A stretch of DNA of 42,016 nt, taken from positions 1,665 through 43,680 of the forward strand of contig NW_014577743.1 in assembly GCF_000485595.1 (NCBI RefSeq), given 5' to 3'. Numbering within the stretch: position 1 is the first letter of the stretch; each line of letters starts with the position of its first letter. Below are positions 1-11,522 of the stretch, in pieces. Under the pieces are notes generated by a model. It had not been told where the DNA came from. It saw nothing but the letters and a program-made list of their open reading frames with translations, and did not search any database. The translations under genes and the position numbers were made by a program. Source of the stretch: Priapulus caudatus. Its lineage: Eukaryota; Priapulida; Priapulimorpha; Priapulimorphida; Priapulidae.

Positions 1-159
1 TTTCTGGGGGAGAGCCCAGACCCCCCCCCTTCGGCGTGCTCTACTACTGGGTGTCGCGCGCCCCCACATCTGCAAGAAGGGATTTTGCGCGCGACTGCGT
101 TGTGGCGCGTGCGCCCGGTGCGTGTGTACGTAGTGTGTGTGCGTGTGCCTCGTGCGCGT
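1..159. other. No gene; C-run and TG-rich low-complexity DNA
   Basis: The stretch starts with a C homopolymer and continues into GTGTGTGCGTGTGC-type sequence. No convincing coding potential or splice sites are seen. It leads directly into the first palindromic element. Confidence 0.5.
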
Positions 160-406
160 ATACGGTATAGACCCCTCCGGTAATACCGCACGTACCCAGT
201 AATTAATATGCCGGACCGTACCGTTGTCGCCTACTCCACTAACTGAGTCTAAGGTAGTCGCTCGCCTACTCCCCTAACCCTAACCCTATAACTCTAACCC
301 GAAGCCCTTAACATATCAACTGCCAGATAGTTAGCGCAGGGTGCGTTCCGGATACCCGAATCGTACCCAAGGAGTTACGTTATCCGGCAGTAAAGACCCT
401 ATGAGC
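160..406. mobile_element. Palindromic 'FB' element, copy 1 (decayed)
   Basis: This is a diverged member of the most abundant repeat family in the window. Its ends are related inverted arms built from GTACCCAGG, CCGGTATACCGG and CAGTACCCTGG motifs, finishing in GACCCTATGAGC at 394-406. The middle carries two to three CCCTAA telomere-type units (273-290) and the family's CGCCTACTCC segment. No ORF is present, so it is non-autonomous. The assignment rests on matching arms in the cleaner copies at 24280-24547 and 25111-26020. Confidence 0.6.
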
Positions 407-634
407 CGTAATGACACCGAAATATGCCGTTTATAAGGAAAAACCGCTGCTATTCAGAGGAAAATGGGAAGGGAACGAAGGAGACGGCCCCGAGACGCAG
501 AGAAAGAAGTGGGATAAGAAAAGACGAGAACAATAATGGAAAGAGGGAGAAAACTATAATGAAGGGAAGAGGAAAGGCAAGGGAGTAAGGATGAGAGAAA
601 ATACGAAGACGAATAAAGCCATAAAAAGACGACA
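407..634. repeat. Purine-rich tract between two FB copies
   Basis: The plus strand from about 455 to 620 is almost all A and G (GGGAAGGGAACGAAGGAGACGG and similar). It has no coding signal; the minus-strand ORF here encodes only a Leu/Phe/Ser-rich string typical of polypyrimidine DNA. Confidence 0.5.
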
Positions 635-953
635 TGCTGACAGGGTCTAATACCGTCTATGTCTTCCTGGGTACTGCCGGAACGTAACTTGGGTACGGTA
701 CCGGGTACGCCGGTATACCGGAACGTACCCTGGGTACGGTACGGTATACCGGAACGTACCCTGGTAACTATCTAATATGCTCTACCGTAGGCCTCGGTCC
801 TTACTCCACTAAACGAGTCTATGGAGTCGCCTACGCCCTAACCCCTAACCCTAACCATATCGAATAGTTATGCTAGGGTACGGTCCGCGTCTACAGGACC
901 GACCCAGGGTACTGTTCTGGCAGTACCCCAGGGAGACATAGACCCTATGAGCC
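635..953. mobile_element. Palindromic 'FB' element, copy 2
   Basis: A fuller copy than copy 1. The left arm starts near GACAGGGTCT (639) and the right arm ends in GACATAGACCCTATGAGC (935-952). The arms contain CCGGTATACCGGAACGTACC and its relatives. CCGGTATACCGGAACGTACCC occurs twice in the left arm (about 710 and 746), suggesting an internal arm duplication. The centre again has CCCTAACCCTAACC (843-856). Confidence 0.7.
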
Positions 954-999
954 GTACTATACTATTGTAAGCGGGCAAAGGCTCATCGATCGCAGTATG

Positions 1000-3070
1000 G
1001 AGCGCGCCAGAGTGTCGCATGACTGATTTCGTTCCACGAAATCATTGTATTTCGGTAACGAATCAGTCTACAGAAAGTGATTTCGTTACGAAATCAGCTA
1101 CCGTCGAGTGATTTCGTTCAGTTCCACGAAAATCCTATTGGCGCTAAAAGTCACTTGGACCGGCAGAGCCGTCATGCCGCCCCTTGCACACAATGGTATG
1201 TGACCCACTGACCTGAGAGTCTAAATCGTTACACGAAAATCATCCCTGATTTCGAACGGAATCAAAGTCTATCAAGTGATCACTCTATCGTTACGATTAA
1301 CATGTTGCGCCGTGCCCGCAGTGTTTCGCGAAGTCGAAGCGTTGTCAAAATCGAGTTGCTTAACTCAGTCGAGTAGCGTATTTGTCGTTAATTACGCATT
1401 AAGAGTTGATGCTACTGCGAAGATGATGTCGTATGTAGCGAATATGCAATCTAACATTGCGAGGAATAGGAGTGTAAACGATCGTTTTAACAGAGTTCTT
1501 AGGCTTACTCTCGGGCATGGCTTCTGTGTTTACGAAACAAGTCTCTACTTGGCACTTCATGATCTTATCCGTTAGCTGACATACTGCAGTCGAGTAATGG
1601 TGCGAAGATGAACTTCTCGAGGTATGTACGTATAAAAGTACAGTGCTAAAAAACCTGTAGGTCGCGTAGCCTCTCGGCAAAGCCATATACGCTTTGTCGC
1701 ATCGTATTGATTTGCCGAGAGTGTTATTAACTGGATAGAAAGTAACAATCTGAAGAATCTTGAGTCCCTCGTGCGACCTGTTTGTTTATAAATTAGAGTG
1801 ATTCGCACGACATGCTACTATGCTACACTTGGCGGCGCCAAGTGTAGCTGACTTGATTTCGTTACAAACTTTGATTTCGTACGAAATGCAAAGTCTACAA
1901 AGTGGGTACTGGCGTGTACTGCGTGGTACGTGCTGTATCTCCGCTTGGTAAGCTTCCAGCCAAGTGCACAATCCGTGTACGCGCGCGTGCCACTTGGTGG
2001 TTGCTTGTGTTTATCACAATGCTGATTGTACGTCAGTCTGAAACGCCAATCGCTATAGGGCACGGTTGTATCTAAAACTGATTTAATGTAACGATATGTG
2101 TACGTCAATGTGTTTTAACCTGGGCGTCGCTACGTAGATGTTAATTGAGCAACATATCCTGAACATAACGCGGGTTACATCGCACTGTAGTCACCAGATA
2201 TCATGTTACCTGCAGTAACAAAAAAAATGGGCCAATGTTATTCATTCGCTGTCACGAGTCACGCATGATTGCATCATCCGCGACGTAATCTAATCGCAGT
2301 TTAGAAAAAAAGCTAGAGCACCCCAAGCGAATTACAGACGCATTCTGTACGAACCGCACCGTATCACCACGCGGGTCACAAACTGCTGCTACTACAGTAT
2401 ATCTGTCATATTTCACTGTTTTAGATTACTTGACAGCAGTAAGAATACAAAGAATACAACTTTTTGAATACGAATAGGGATATCAGGATATTAGCGCCAC
2501 GCACGTACTAATAATTACTAGAATAAATGCGTCCCCGCCGGGTACACCTCGTATAAATATAGCGCACGTACAGCAGATACATCGCAGTAACGCAGAGTAC
2601 AGGACAATCACCGTAACTCGTGCTGGATCCACTCAGAAGTAATAAATAATGAGCCACTTGTCACCCGCCACGACTATCGTGCATGGTCATTGATAGTCGT
2701 ACAATTTTAATAACACCGCGGTTACATTATAGGCCGGTACAGCGAGGTGCACTCCGGCTACGTACACTTACCTGACATAGTATTATTTATAGTCGGTGCG
2801 GATTTGCGTAATCGCCGGTTTGGTACCTATTTATGACGCTTTGACGCGTCTATCACGCAGATACACGCTCCACACACTACATCGTGGCCTACACACGGGT
2901 ACACGACGCGACCGCACGCACGGTCCGGGTTACACGCACGGCATCGCGGTACACCGCACGTACCCCCACATGCTACACTCGACGCGCCACCCAAGATTTG
3001 GTTACAAAATCATTGATTTCGTAACGAAATCAGTCATGCGACACTTGGCGCGCGGCGTGTAGCTGTAGCC
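1000..3070. repeat. Scattered ACGAAATCA palindrome repeats; no gene
   Basis: The palindromic motif TGATTTCGTnACGAAATCA recurs in variants near 1022-1048, 1077-1096, 1110-1135, 1855-1890 and 3010-3033. It tends to sit beside an ACTTGGCGCGCC-type palindrome. CTACACTTGGC pairs with GCCAAGTGTAG at 1823-1847, and related half-sites lie at 2971 and 3041. This looks like fragments of one short inverted-repeat transposon family. ORFs of up to 108 codons in the area overlap each other on both strands and have no recognisable domain. 2100-2970 shows nothing further. Confidence 0.45.
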
Positions 3071-3217
3071 ACTACGGCCCTGCCACTTCGTGCAACATTT
3101 CGCGCACGAGTGCAGCCTTCCTCATGGCATAAAACCAACAACCGAGACGAGACCCAGCATATTGTAACACTCGTGTAATTTTTTATTTTTACTGACGTGC
3201 GTCTACAAGATGAAAGA

Positions 3218-3345
3218 TGATTTATTTGTACCGTTGCTTGCTTGTAATATACGATCGTAGATAATTTATTTATATCAGCGCGTGCTTGTAATACGATGGT
3301 TGGATGTTCATTTATACCGTCGCGTGCTTAATTGTAATACGATGG
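3218..3345 (+). repeat. Short tandem repeat, about 3 units of about 45 bp
   Basis: Three degenerate units share TTTATT-TA, a GTCGCGTGCTT-type core and TGTAATACGAT (units end near 3256, 3298 and 3345). It is a minisatellite in non-coding DNA. Confidence 0.6.
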
Positions 3346-4060
3346 AATTGGTTGATACGCGAAAAATTAAGCGCGTACAATAATATCCGCGTGTATTATT
3401 ACGTAATTTGGAAAGTTCCAGATTAGCGTTTCAATAGTTACTTGATTGCGCATAACATCACACAGCGTAGCTTAGATATAAGAATTAAAACACGCAACAA
3501 AACCAGTCAGAATAATTTCTTTTGATCTTGTTTTTATCTTGATGCAAAGTCGATCGTTTGCAATAACAATGCGCACGGGGGCCAGTGTCTGTCCGTGGCC
3601 AGTCTAATGAATAATCTAGTAAACATTTAATATTAATTATTAATACAGTTTGTATCCAAATTACTGGGATGCACATGAATTTCATCATATTGTGTTCTTT
3701 GAATAATAGTGAGCTTAAATCTGCGAAACGTTGTTGTTTCCACGAACCCATAAAAATAATGTAACATATATATAAAATATTTAGAAAAGTAGTTACAAAA
3801 TGCAACGACAACCTTCATATAACATCAGAACAATTTTTATATAATGGGCATAGCCACTAATGAAAAGCTACAGACTGGTGCTGCACATTTATACATAAAA
3901 TCAACTCAATTACAATAGACAATATATGTTCTACACAGCAAACAGCAAGCCATACATTTTAATAAATACCTAACACTACCAGATCCAACCATGTAGCATT
4001 TCGCTTCGCTACAGCAACCAACCAGTAGCGGAAACGACGTGCAGCGTGCTACACTGGTAG
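3346..4060. other. AT-rich non-coding DNA, nothing recognised
   Basis: The sequence is low in GC. The longest ORF (108 codons, minus) is Ile/Lys/Phe-rich with no domain and no conserved splice context. I see no gene here. Confidence 0.5.
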
Positions 4061-4062
4061 AG

Positions 4063-4307
4063 CTTCAGGCGCGCCGGAAGCAGTTTTGGATTGGGGGGGG
4101 CAAAAACCTAAGGGGGCTCACGATTTTGTTTGTGTGTGTGTAGGGGCTCATGCCCAACCACACTCACCCCAGACCATACGCAAGTTACACAACACACACA
4201 CACACAATGTTTATATGTTTATTTGGGGGGGGGCTTTTTGGTTTTGTCCCCCCACTTTTTGGATTGGAAGGGCCCCCCCCCCTGCCTCCCAACTTCCGGC
4301 GCCTCTG
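4063..4307. mobile_element. Candidate non-autonomous DNA transposon with CCGGAAG ends
   Basis: Imperfect terminal inverted repeats face each other: CAGGCGCGCCGGAAG at 4066-4080 and CTTCCGGCGCCTCT at 4293-4306. GTAGAGC flanks both sides (4057-4063 and 4307-4313), which fits a target duplication of 7-8 bp and therefore a hAT-like origin. The interior holds a G-run, a (CA)n tract at 4190-4206 and C-runs. No coding capacity is present. Ends are uncertain by a few bases. Confidence 0.45.
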
Positions 4308-4315
4308 TAGAGCCA

Positions 4316-5235
4316 ACATAATAGCAAAAATACCAAACGCATATAAATAATACTATGTAGTAAAGTACACGACTCACGTACGCTAAATGATAACCGTGTT
4401 ATTAAAATGATTACTAATGACATCAAAAAGTGACAAGTGCTCATTAATTTTTTAATTACCTTCTGGGTGGTCCAGCACGAGTTACGTGGACTTTTTCCTG
4501 ATTTAAAAAATGGTCGGGGACTCATTTATTAATAGTAATAATAAATATATTATTCCCTATACGTATTCTAAATTTATTTGTAACTGTTAAGATAATCTAA
4601 AAACCAGTGAATATGACAGATAATACTCGTAAGTTAGCAGCAAGTTTAGATAGAAATGTTCATAAATTTCTCATTTCTGAGTATATTTTTGCAAAAAATA
4701 ATCTAGAAGCACCTAACAATGAATAATACATTGCACCATTTTTCTTATTATGCAGGTAACATAATAGTAAAAGAATACAGTTTAGAATTTCAATCATTTA
4801 CATAAAATGAACCGCATTTGACATGATAAATCAGTTTAAAATGCATGGCTTCACCACCTGTATGAAATGATATGTAAAAAACACAAAGCAATGCTGGTGT
4901 AGAGCCAGATGAACAGAATGTATATTATTATAAAACAAATAACGACATCATTTCAATGAAATTCTCAATCAAATTATAACGATTTTACAAATTAGCAAGA
5001 ATGTAGGAAAGGTCTAACTCATTTGCATAGCATTTATATTTCTTCCTAGGATACTCTACCATAGCAAAGACTATAGTGAAAGTGCCAAAACGTTGAAACA
5101 CACATGCATGCACAGACTAAATCTTTTTAAAAATTCGTCAGCTTTCGCATTAACAAAACATCAAGTCATATAAAAACACAATGGTTTCATCTAATGTACC
5201 ACATCCTACAACTCTCTCAAAAACACGTGAACTGG
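4316..5235. other. AT-rich non-coding DNA, nothing recognised
   Basis: No domain-bearing ORF, splice-bounded exon or RNA gene was found on either strand. Confidence 0.5.
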
Positions 5236-5264
5236 CTCACAGAAATACATACAGATGAAAAGCC

Positions 5265-5890
5265 TTGGGGTGGGGCCAGTGGCATAGACAGGTCCTCAGT
5301 TGTGAAGGGGATGATTTCGCTGTTACTTCCATCGCAATGTATATGAAGAGTGTGCGCGAGGAGCGCACACCGCGAGCGCCTTGGCGCAAAGCCCTTAATG
5401 GGTGGGGTCCAGGGGCCCGCCCTAGAGCCCCTGGCAGGGTGCAGAGCCCTTGCCCGGAGTCCAGGGGGCGGAGCCCCCGGAAGCTCTTGGATTTTAGCAA
5501 TTTAGAACCTTCAAGATGGCCGTTTTTAAGGAAATTGAAAAAAATTGATATTGTATTAAAGTGCAATTTTGTGAATTCTAGGGTAATTTTTTTCTTTGGA
5601 TCCCAGAGGTTTAATAACACGCAACCCCCCCACACACACAACCAGTGGCGGATGCAGAAGAAAATTCTAGGGGTGGGGCGAATCATGCGAGCTCAAGTGC
5701 CCGGGGGGAGGGGGTCGCCCTCCCACTGTGTGGAATTGTTAAAAAGTTGCAATCTAAAAGCAATCAATTTTGGACATCTTTATCATAGAATATCAGGATT
5801 TTTCCTCCTTCAGGGCGCTTCCCCCTCCTGTTTAGGGGGAGGGGGGGTCCGGGGATCTTCGATGCAATTTCCTGCACTATGAGGCAGCAC
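5265..5890. repeat. G/C-run repeat material resembling MITE fragments
   Basis: The region mixes AT-rich DNA with G- and C-runs. It includes the self-complementary GGGGGCGGAGCCCCC (about 5464-5480) and the transposon-end-like string CAGTGGCGGATGCAG (5643-5657). A 205-codon plus ORF and a 149-codon minus ORF overlap here. Both are stop-free by composition (Gly/Pro/Arg-rich), lack a domain, and are not called as genes. Confidence 0.35.
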
Positions 5891-5899
5891 TATTAAACA

Positions 5900-6379
5900 A
5901 TCTTCATCACAATAACATCACTGTTGAGTTGAGTATTTTTACCTTTGGGGACACCAAAGACTAAAATACTTACTACCAAATCTGTGCTATGTACATGTCC
6001 TCACTGAGGTTACCAGTGCAGACTTACCTAGGCTAAAATACCTTTGCCCTGAAAATTCTAAGGGGGCGACCTCTCCGTGCTACCGAACCCCCATTGACAA
6101 TTACAGCACTGGAATCATCTCCCCCTGAAATTTGATAAAACTGTATATTACTGAGAATTAAAACTGCAAAAACAATATTGAGAAAAACAACGCAGATTGA
6201 ACACGAAATGTGGCATTATTTTCACCACCCTTATAATACAAAATCGGGAATGATACTTACCGGTCGGGTCTCAGCACCCCCCCCCCCCCCTAAAATTGAG
6301 ATAAAAGTGAACTTTTCCTCCCATTCAATCCCCGTGAAAAATTCCAATATCCCTAACTCTCAATAGGTCTATTCAATTT
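5900..6379. other. Non-coding DNA, nothing recognised
   Basis: No gene is seen. A C-homopolymer lies near 6279-6290. Confidence 0.45.
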
Positions 6380-7500
6380 TGAACTAGAGCCGCAGAGGTC
6401 GTCTGGTTCATTCCTGAGGTCTTGTTGGCCTAGATGATAAACGTAACATTTAAGTCGTGCATAAGTGAGACCTTTGTTAGGCGGCTAGATATGCAGATAG
6501 CACGTTGCGTACACATCATTCAGCAAACCTTCTGCATTCTGCATAGTCCTCCCCAATCCCCATTGGTTGATGACAAATGCGTGCCTGAAACTCGTGTTTT
6601 TATGGTGCATTGTGAACCCATACCCTAACCCTATTAAAAAAAAAAAAATTCCTAATTGGAAAAGAATAGCTTAAATGGATAAACGATAGAAAATACAGAA
6701 GACAGGTAAAATAATAAAAAATCTTGAATGGATTCGCTCCAAGGACCTTGAGCGCGTAAATCCTGTGGCTGAGAGACCGTTAGGCTATCGAGGCATATTG
6801 GGTTCCAGATTGATGGATTGCCATGACTGTGTGACATCATTGAGGCAGTTCAGGAATCCAGTTTAACCCCTCCCTCTTGAGGTTCAAAAGGTATCAGACA
6901 CTTACTCTTCGCACGTCAGTGATAAGGCACATTTCAGTGGTCCGTTCAAATTAAAGTGATAAAAACTGGTCAGGTCAGCGCTGAAAAAAACAAGTTTTTT
7001 CAACCATCTGTCCCGTTAGCCCATGTTCTCTCGAGGAAATGTCTGATATCTGACTCTTTCCCCCCACTGGCCTTTGACGCTGTGACATTCCGTCCAATTC
7101 TCACAACGGGGGGCAGCGCTGGTGGACGCCGGGCGTATCGCTTTCCTACCATGATGCATAACACACTATCACGAGCTCTAGGTCGAAGCCGTTTAGATTT
7201 GTGCCGCAATTCTGCATTTCCTCCCTATACCTTAGGTTAAGGAAAAGGGAATGTTCCGCTTCTTTTACACCTCTTGATCGCTTCTGACCTTGACCCCGGC
7301 AGCTACCGACATCCTAGACTCGTTTTCTGGTATTTTATACCACCCTATACGTCACGACTTTTCGAATCCGTACGTCGAGCCGTTTTAGATTTGTGCGCCA
7401 ACCTGTTTGACGGACACAGGGCACCGTGTCGGACGCACGCACGGCACGCACAGCTCATGCGATTCTACAACTGCATCTGACTATCGTCAGATGAGCTAAT
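6380..7500. repeat. Composite dispersed repeat, copy A (uninterrupted)
   Basis: Blocks in order: X (6430-6640, ending ACCCTAACCCTATT), an A-run, a short AT-rich linker, a tRNA-like head on the minus strand (6721-6805), and block Z (6806-7490) ending in GATTCTACAACTGCATCTGAC. The same order recurs at 15229-17493, where two transposons interrupt it. Copy A therefore shows the empty sites. Z recurs at 18087-18660. There is no long ORF, so this is a non-autonomous retro- or DNA-element composite. Confidence 0.7.
6721..6805 (-). repeat. tRNA-like SINE head (copy A)
   Basis: Read on the minus strand the block begins GCCTCGATAGCC, a box-A-like segment, and later has a box-B-like GGTCCTTGGAGCGAATCC. 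The anticodon and T stems pair poorly, so this is a tRNA-derived SINE head or pseudo-tRNA and not a working tRNA. The copy at 16795-16880 keeps a better box B (GGTTCTTGGATCGAATC). Confidence 0.5.
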
Positions 7501-7559
7501 AAAGCAAGAATTTAACTTATCGTGAGCAGTGAATAAAGCGGAAGATTTTGAAAAAAGAA

Positions 7560-8600
7560 ATCGTATATATGGAGAAATGCGTACCAAATTAACCGTCCGA
7601 GTTTTCAGTAAAAACTAGGAAAGGGCAGTTTCGCCAACAGCATGTATCCCCTGTGTTCCCCCAAGATGTGTAAGTATAACGAAGTTTGGTCCGCAGCTAG
7701 TCAATTAGGGGGCCGAGTTATAGAGCGGAAGGCAAATATGATGAAGGTCAAGGTCGAAGGTCAATGTCAAATAAAAGTTGGAGTGACCTGGTTTCGGTAG
7801 CGCAACACAACACCTTCTCCACAAGATGCGTAAGTAAACCAAGTTTTGGTCACCTAGGTCAATAGAGGCCGAGTTATAGAGTGAAGGAAATATGATTAAG
7901 GTCCAAGGTCAAGGTCAAATAAAAGGCAGTCAGTGACCTTATTTTTGGTAGCGCAACACACATTCTCCCAAGATGTGTAAAGTATAGACCAAGTTTTGGG
8001 TAAGCGGCTAGTCAATAGGGGCCGAAGTTATAGAGCTGGAAAGAAATATTATCAAGGTCAAGATTAAAGGTCGAGTGACCTGTTTTGGTACGGCGACAAC
8101 ACCTTCTCCCACAAGATGTGTAAGTAACCAAGTTTGGCAGCGCTAGGTCAATTTAGGGGCCGAGTTATACAGCGCAGAAGAGAAACATGATCAAGGTCAA
8201 AGGTAAAGGTCAATAAAGGTCGTAGTGACCTGGTTTGGTAGCGTCTAGGTCCATTAAGGGGCCGAGTTATAGACGATGTTGAAAAAGAAAGCCATGATCA
8301 AGGTCAAAGTAAAGAGTCAAATAAAGAGCGCAGTGACGCTGGTTTGGTACGCTGCTCACCTTTCCCCAAAGATTGTGTAAGTATAACCAAGTTTGGTAAG
8401 CGCTTAGGTTCAAATTTAGGGGCCCGAAGTTAGAGAGGCGGAAAAGGAAATATGATCAAGGTCAAGGTAAAAGGTCCAGTGACCGGTTTTGGTACTCTGC
8501 ACACCTTCTCCCCTAAGATGTGTAAGTATAACAGAGCTTTGGGTCACCTAGTCAATTGAGTGTCGAGTTCATATGAGGCGGGAAGGGAAATTCTCTAGCG
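7560..8600 (+). repeat. Tandem array, about 107-158-bp units with TCAAGGTCA motifs
   Basis: About seven degenerate units repeat the order: TGACCTGGTTTGGTAGCG, ACACCTTCTCCC, AAGATGTGTAAGTATAACC, AAGTTTGGT, AGGTCAATTAGGGGCCGAG, TTATAGAG, GAAATATGATCAAGGTCA. The nine-base string TCAAGGTCA is exact at 7909, 8052, 8191, 8298 and 8456. Units differ mainly by single-base insertions and deletions. No ORF is present. Confidence 0.8.
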
Positions 8601-8644
8601 GCGGACGCGAGCGGGCGGCGGCTGGGGAAGACATGAAAACCATA

Positions 8645-8672
8645 GTATCCCCCGCTTCGTCGCGGGGGATAC
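8645..8672. repeat. Perfect 11-bp-stem hairpin at the end of the tandem array
   Basis: GTATCCCCCGC and GCGGGGGATAC pair around a six-base loop (TTCGTC). It sits just past the last tandem unit and about 60 bp before the LTR retrotransposon, and may be the terminal structure of the array's parent element. Confidence 0.6.
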
Positions 8673-8733
8673 AATAATGTCACATTCTGAAAGCGCGTTA
8701 CAGCCATTTTACAGTAGATGTAGACAACGTTCC

Positions 8734-8835
8734 TGTGAATATATTCAGTACGTATCAACTGTGTAAGTTTTACTTTCCCGACTAGGGGGCATTAAAAGTC
8801 TTCATTGTTAGGCAGGCAAGCCATTAGTGGTGTGG
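8734..8835 (+). repeat. Truncated 5' LTR
   Basis: It shares with the 3' LTR the strings ATATTCAGT, AACTGTGTA, AGGGGGCATTAAAAGTCTTC and CCATTAGTG. It lacks the last 30 or so bases (the TTGTTTGTCTCCGTGAGATA part of the 3' LTR), showing that the internal deletion began inside it. Confidence 0.8.
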
Positions 8836-9141
8836 ACTGTAAACCCAAGGTTATCAACCAAACTGGTTAGACGAGCAGTCTCGTTTCATAACCACGTCTC
8901 GACACATGTGGGCCTAAAGGCGTTACAAGAGACTGAATTTTGGAATCTCCGTGCGCATCTGAGATATTTCCAGAATGGCCATCAGAGACTAACTCAAGGG
9001 ACTGGAACGGTGTCTTGAATGTTAGCGATGACATTCTCCGTGTAACGGTACGAAGCAACGAGGAGCAACGACAAAACGTCTGCCACGCCACACTTCCAGA
9101 GACTGCACACCTGTGGACCACTAATAAAGACAAGTGTCGAT

Positions 9142-9528
9142 TTGGTCAGTCATCAGCTTGACATACCTTGGCTACAACCTTCAGCAGGGAAGGGGTCTCA
9201 CCTGACCCAAAAAGTCTCAGATCAATTCAGAATGCTACTACCGGAGAATGCGACAGAAGTCGCGAATCTCTTTTTGGGCCTCGCTAATTACTGTGCAAGG
9301 TTTATACCCAAGCTTTGCGTCAATACTGCGCCCGGCCGGGAACTCGTCACCAGAAAAGACACTGATGGTCATGGACTCCGAGCAACCAGATGCCCTAAAG
9401 AGGTCTCAAATCCACTCTCAACGTCAGACGCTGTGATGGGCTATTTTGACCCAAAAAACAATCTGAGTGCTAGTAATGCCCAGCCCGTAGTGTTGCTGGC
9501 AGTTCTGACTCAAAAGTCGGGTGCCTAG
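9142..9528 (+). pseudogene. Reverse transcriptase thumb / RNase H junction remnant
   Basis: The translation includes FLGLANYCARFIPKL (about 9270-9315), the typical thumb-region signature of Ty3/Gypsy polymerases (F-x-G-L-x-N-Y-x-x-R-F-I-P), followed by a degraded 'APxREL' segment. The palm motifs with the YxDD box are absent upstream and the frame is broken on both sides. RNase H between here and 9929 is scrambled by frameshifts and stops. Confidence 0.7.
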
Positions 9529-9928
9529 ATGACTTGTTATAAGCTATGCCAGTCCGCGCGCTGTCTTCAGTTGAACACGATCGATATTCCCAGACCGAAA
9601 GGGAGGCCACTTGCGAGTCGTGTTTGGCTGCGAAAAATTCCACCTGTACCTTTATGAAGTCACTTCAAATCATACCTACCGGATCATCGACCTCTCTTAG
9701 GGATTTTCAAACAACACCTAGATCTACACTCACCAGCCGTCGGATGCGAACGATGGTGTTGCGGCTTCAAACATATGAATATATGCTATCAGTAGCCGTC
9801 GCAAGCAAGGATTAAACCCAGCAGACTTTACCAGCCGACATCCTGGGAACAGTGCATCATGCAGCCGTGCAGAGATAATCGGTGAAGAGTACATTAACTT
9901 CCTGGCACAGGCAAGCACTCCTATTGCC

Positions 9929-10504
9929 TTGACCCTTGATGGGATCAGAGCAGCAACTGCTGGTGATAAGGAAATGCAAGATGTCATAAAGGCCATCAGA
10001 TCAGATCGGTGGTCACCAGAGATCTCACAATACCAGAAGGTCAGAGGGGAGCTATCGGTTACAGCCGACCAAAGCCTAGTCCTCAGAGGACGACGCATAG
10101 TTCTCCCACAGTCATTGCGCCAGAGAGCAATAGAGCTTTCTCACGAAGGCCACCAGGGACTAGTTAAATCTAAGCAATTGCTCAGAGCGAAGGTGTGGTT
10201 CCCAAATGTGGACAAGCTAATGGCGGACCAAATAGAAAAATGCATAGCATGCCAGAGTAATATCACAACACCCCAGACTACGGTCCCTCTACAAATGACA
10301 GACTTACCGGATTACCCATGGCAGTCTGTCAGCGTTGACTTCTATGGTGAGCTACCATCAGGAGAACATCTTATGGTTTTAATAGATGATTTCTCCAGGT
10401 ATCCAGTGGTTGAGATCATACACTCACTCACTGCTACGACTGTCATTCCTGTCCTTGACAGTGTTTTCTCAGTTCGGAACCCCAGAAAGGTTGAGGTCCG
10501 ATAA
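9929..10504 (+). pseudogene. Retroelement integrase, N-terminal part
   Basis: The frame carries the H2C2 zinc-binding module (the two His in ELSHEGHQG, the two Cys in KCIACQ, about 10130-10250) and the first catalytic Asp in SVDFYGEL (about 10335). It then runs out of frame near 10465, beside the T-run in GTGTTTTCTC, and stops at 10502. The rest of the core continues in the next frame (10386-11258). One small insertion or deletion therefore separates the halves. Confidence 0.85.
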
Positions 10505-11258
10505 CGGCCCTCCCTTCAACAGTCAAGACTTTGCAGACTTCACTAAATATCTCGGTATAAAACACCATCGTGTAACTCCTTTGTGGCCACAGGCCAACGG
10601 GGAGGTAGAGAGGTTTATGCGGAACTTAGGAAAGGTGTCCAGAGCCGCAGCTGTTGAACATAAATCATGGAAACAGGAACTGTTCAAATACCTAAGAAAT
10701 TATCGTGCTACACCACACTCCACAACAGGAGTCCCACCAGCAACAGTTATGTTCGGACGTGACATTCACATCAAGCTCCCATCAGTCGATGATGGAAAGG
10801 GCACCCCGGACAAAATCAACAGTGAAATCAGATCGAGAGATAGGGCTGCCAAAGCAAGGATGAAATCTTACTCAGACTCTAAACGGAGAGCGAAGGACTC
10901 CAATCTACATGTTGGAGACACTGTACTTGTGAGACAGAAGAAAGTCAACAAGCTGACACCTCCTTACAGTCCCAAACCTATGACTGTGATAATTGTCGAA
11001 GGAACAAAGGTGACAGCGGAGTGTGATGGACATCGTATAACGCGAAACGCGTCCTTCTTCAAAAAATTTCGTGGGGAGAAGGTAAAGGGGTCAGGGACAC
11101 CCAATAAAAGACTCGTTCGTGATCTGGACTATGACGAAGTGGACATTGTAGATCCAGTTGCTCATAATGATCCAGCTCCGGTTGAGATTCAGCCTGCTCC
11201 AGTTAGACCTCAGCGCAGAGCCAGGCGGCCCGCATATCTGCAGGACTATGCTGTTTGA
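10386..11258 (+). pseudogene. Retroelement integrase, catalytic core to C-terminus
   Basis: From about 10466 this frame continues the integrase: FGTPERLRSDNGPPF holds the second catalytic Asp and NGEVERF the Glu of the DDE triad, followed by the YRATPHSTTGxPP signature common in Ty3/Gypsy integrases. The C-terminal half has a KVNKLTPPY-type barrel segment and a basic RRARRPAYLQDYAV tail. The annotated ATG is incidental: real homology starts near 10466, out of frame with the upstream half. No chromodomain is apparent. Confidence 0.87.
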
Positions 11259-11522
11259 TCCGTTTACAAGTGGACATTAATCAGAGTGAAAATTTGTCAG
11301 GGAAAACTGTCACTTAATTATATTGTTTAATTTCACCTAATATGTTCAATCCAGTTGTATTTTGGACATCAGTCATGCTACTTTCAGTTTCTTCAACATT
11401 AAGCAATTCTCTCGTTAATAGGGTTTTAAACATAAGTTAAAGGACTTTGTTTAACTTTCATTTGGTGTTTATTATTCCATTATATTAGACATTGGTTGTC
11501 AATCCAATAAGAAGGGGAGAGA

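Noticed and set aside
270-290. True chromosome end or fusion point from CCCTAA repeats
   Set aside because: Only two to three units, embedded in a transposon family that carries them at many internal sites.
1276-1575. 99-codon plus-strand ORF
   Set aside because: It overlaps a 95-codon ORF on the other strand, has no domain, and lies in a zone of palindromic repeats.
5237-5882. Overlapping 149- and 205-codon ORFs on opposite strands
   Set aside because: Both are Gly/Pro/Arg-rich, come from GC-run repeat DNA, lack domains and splice context, and overlap each other.
7560-8600. CRISPR-like array
   Set aside because: Units are long, contiguous and degenerate, with no short repeat/unique spacer alternation, in a eukaryotic context.
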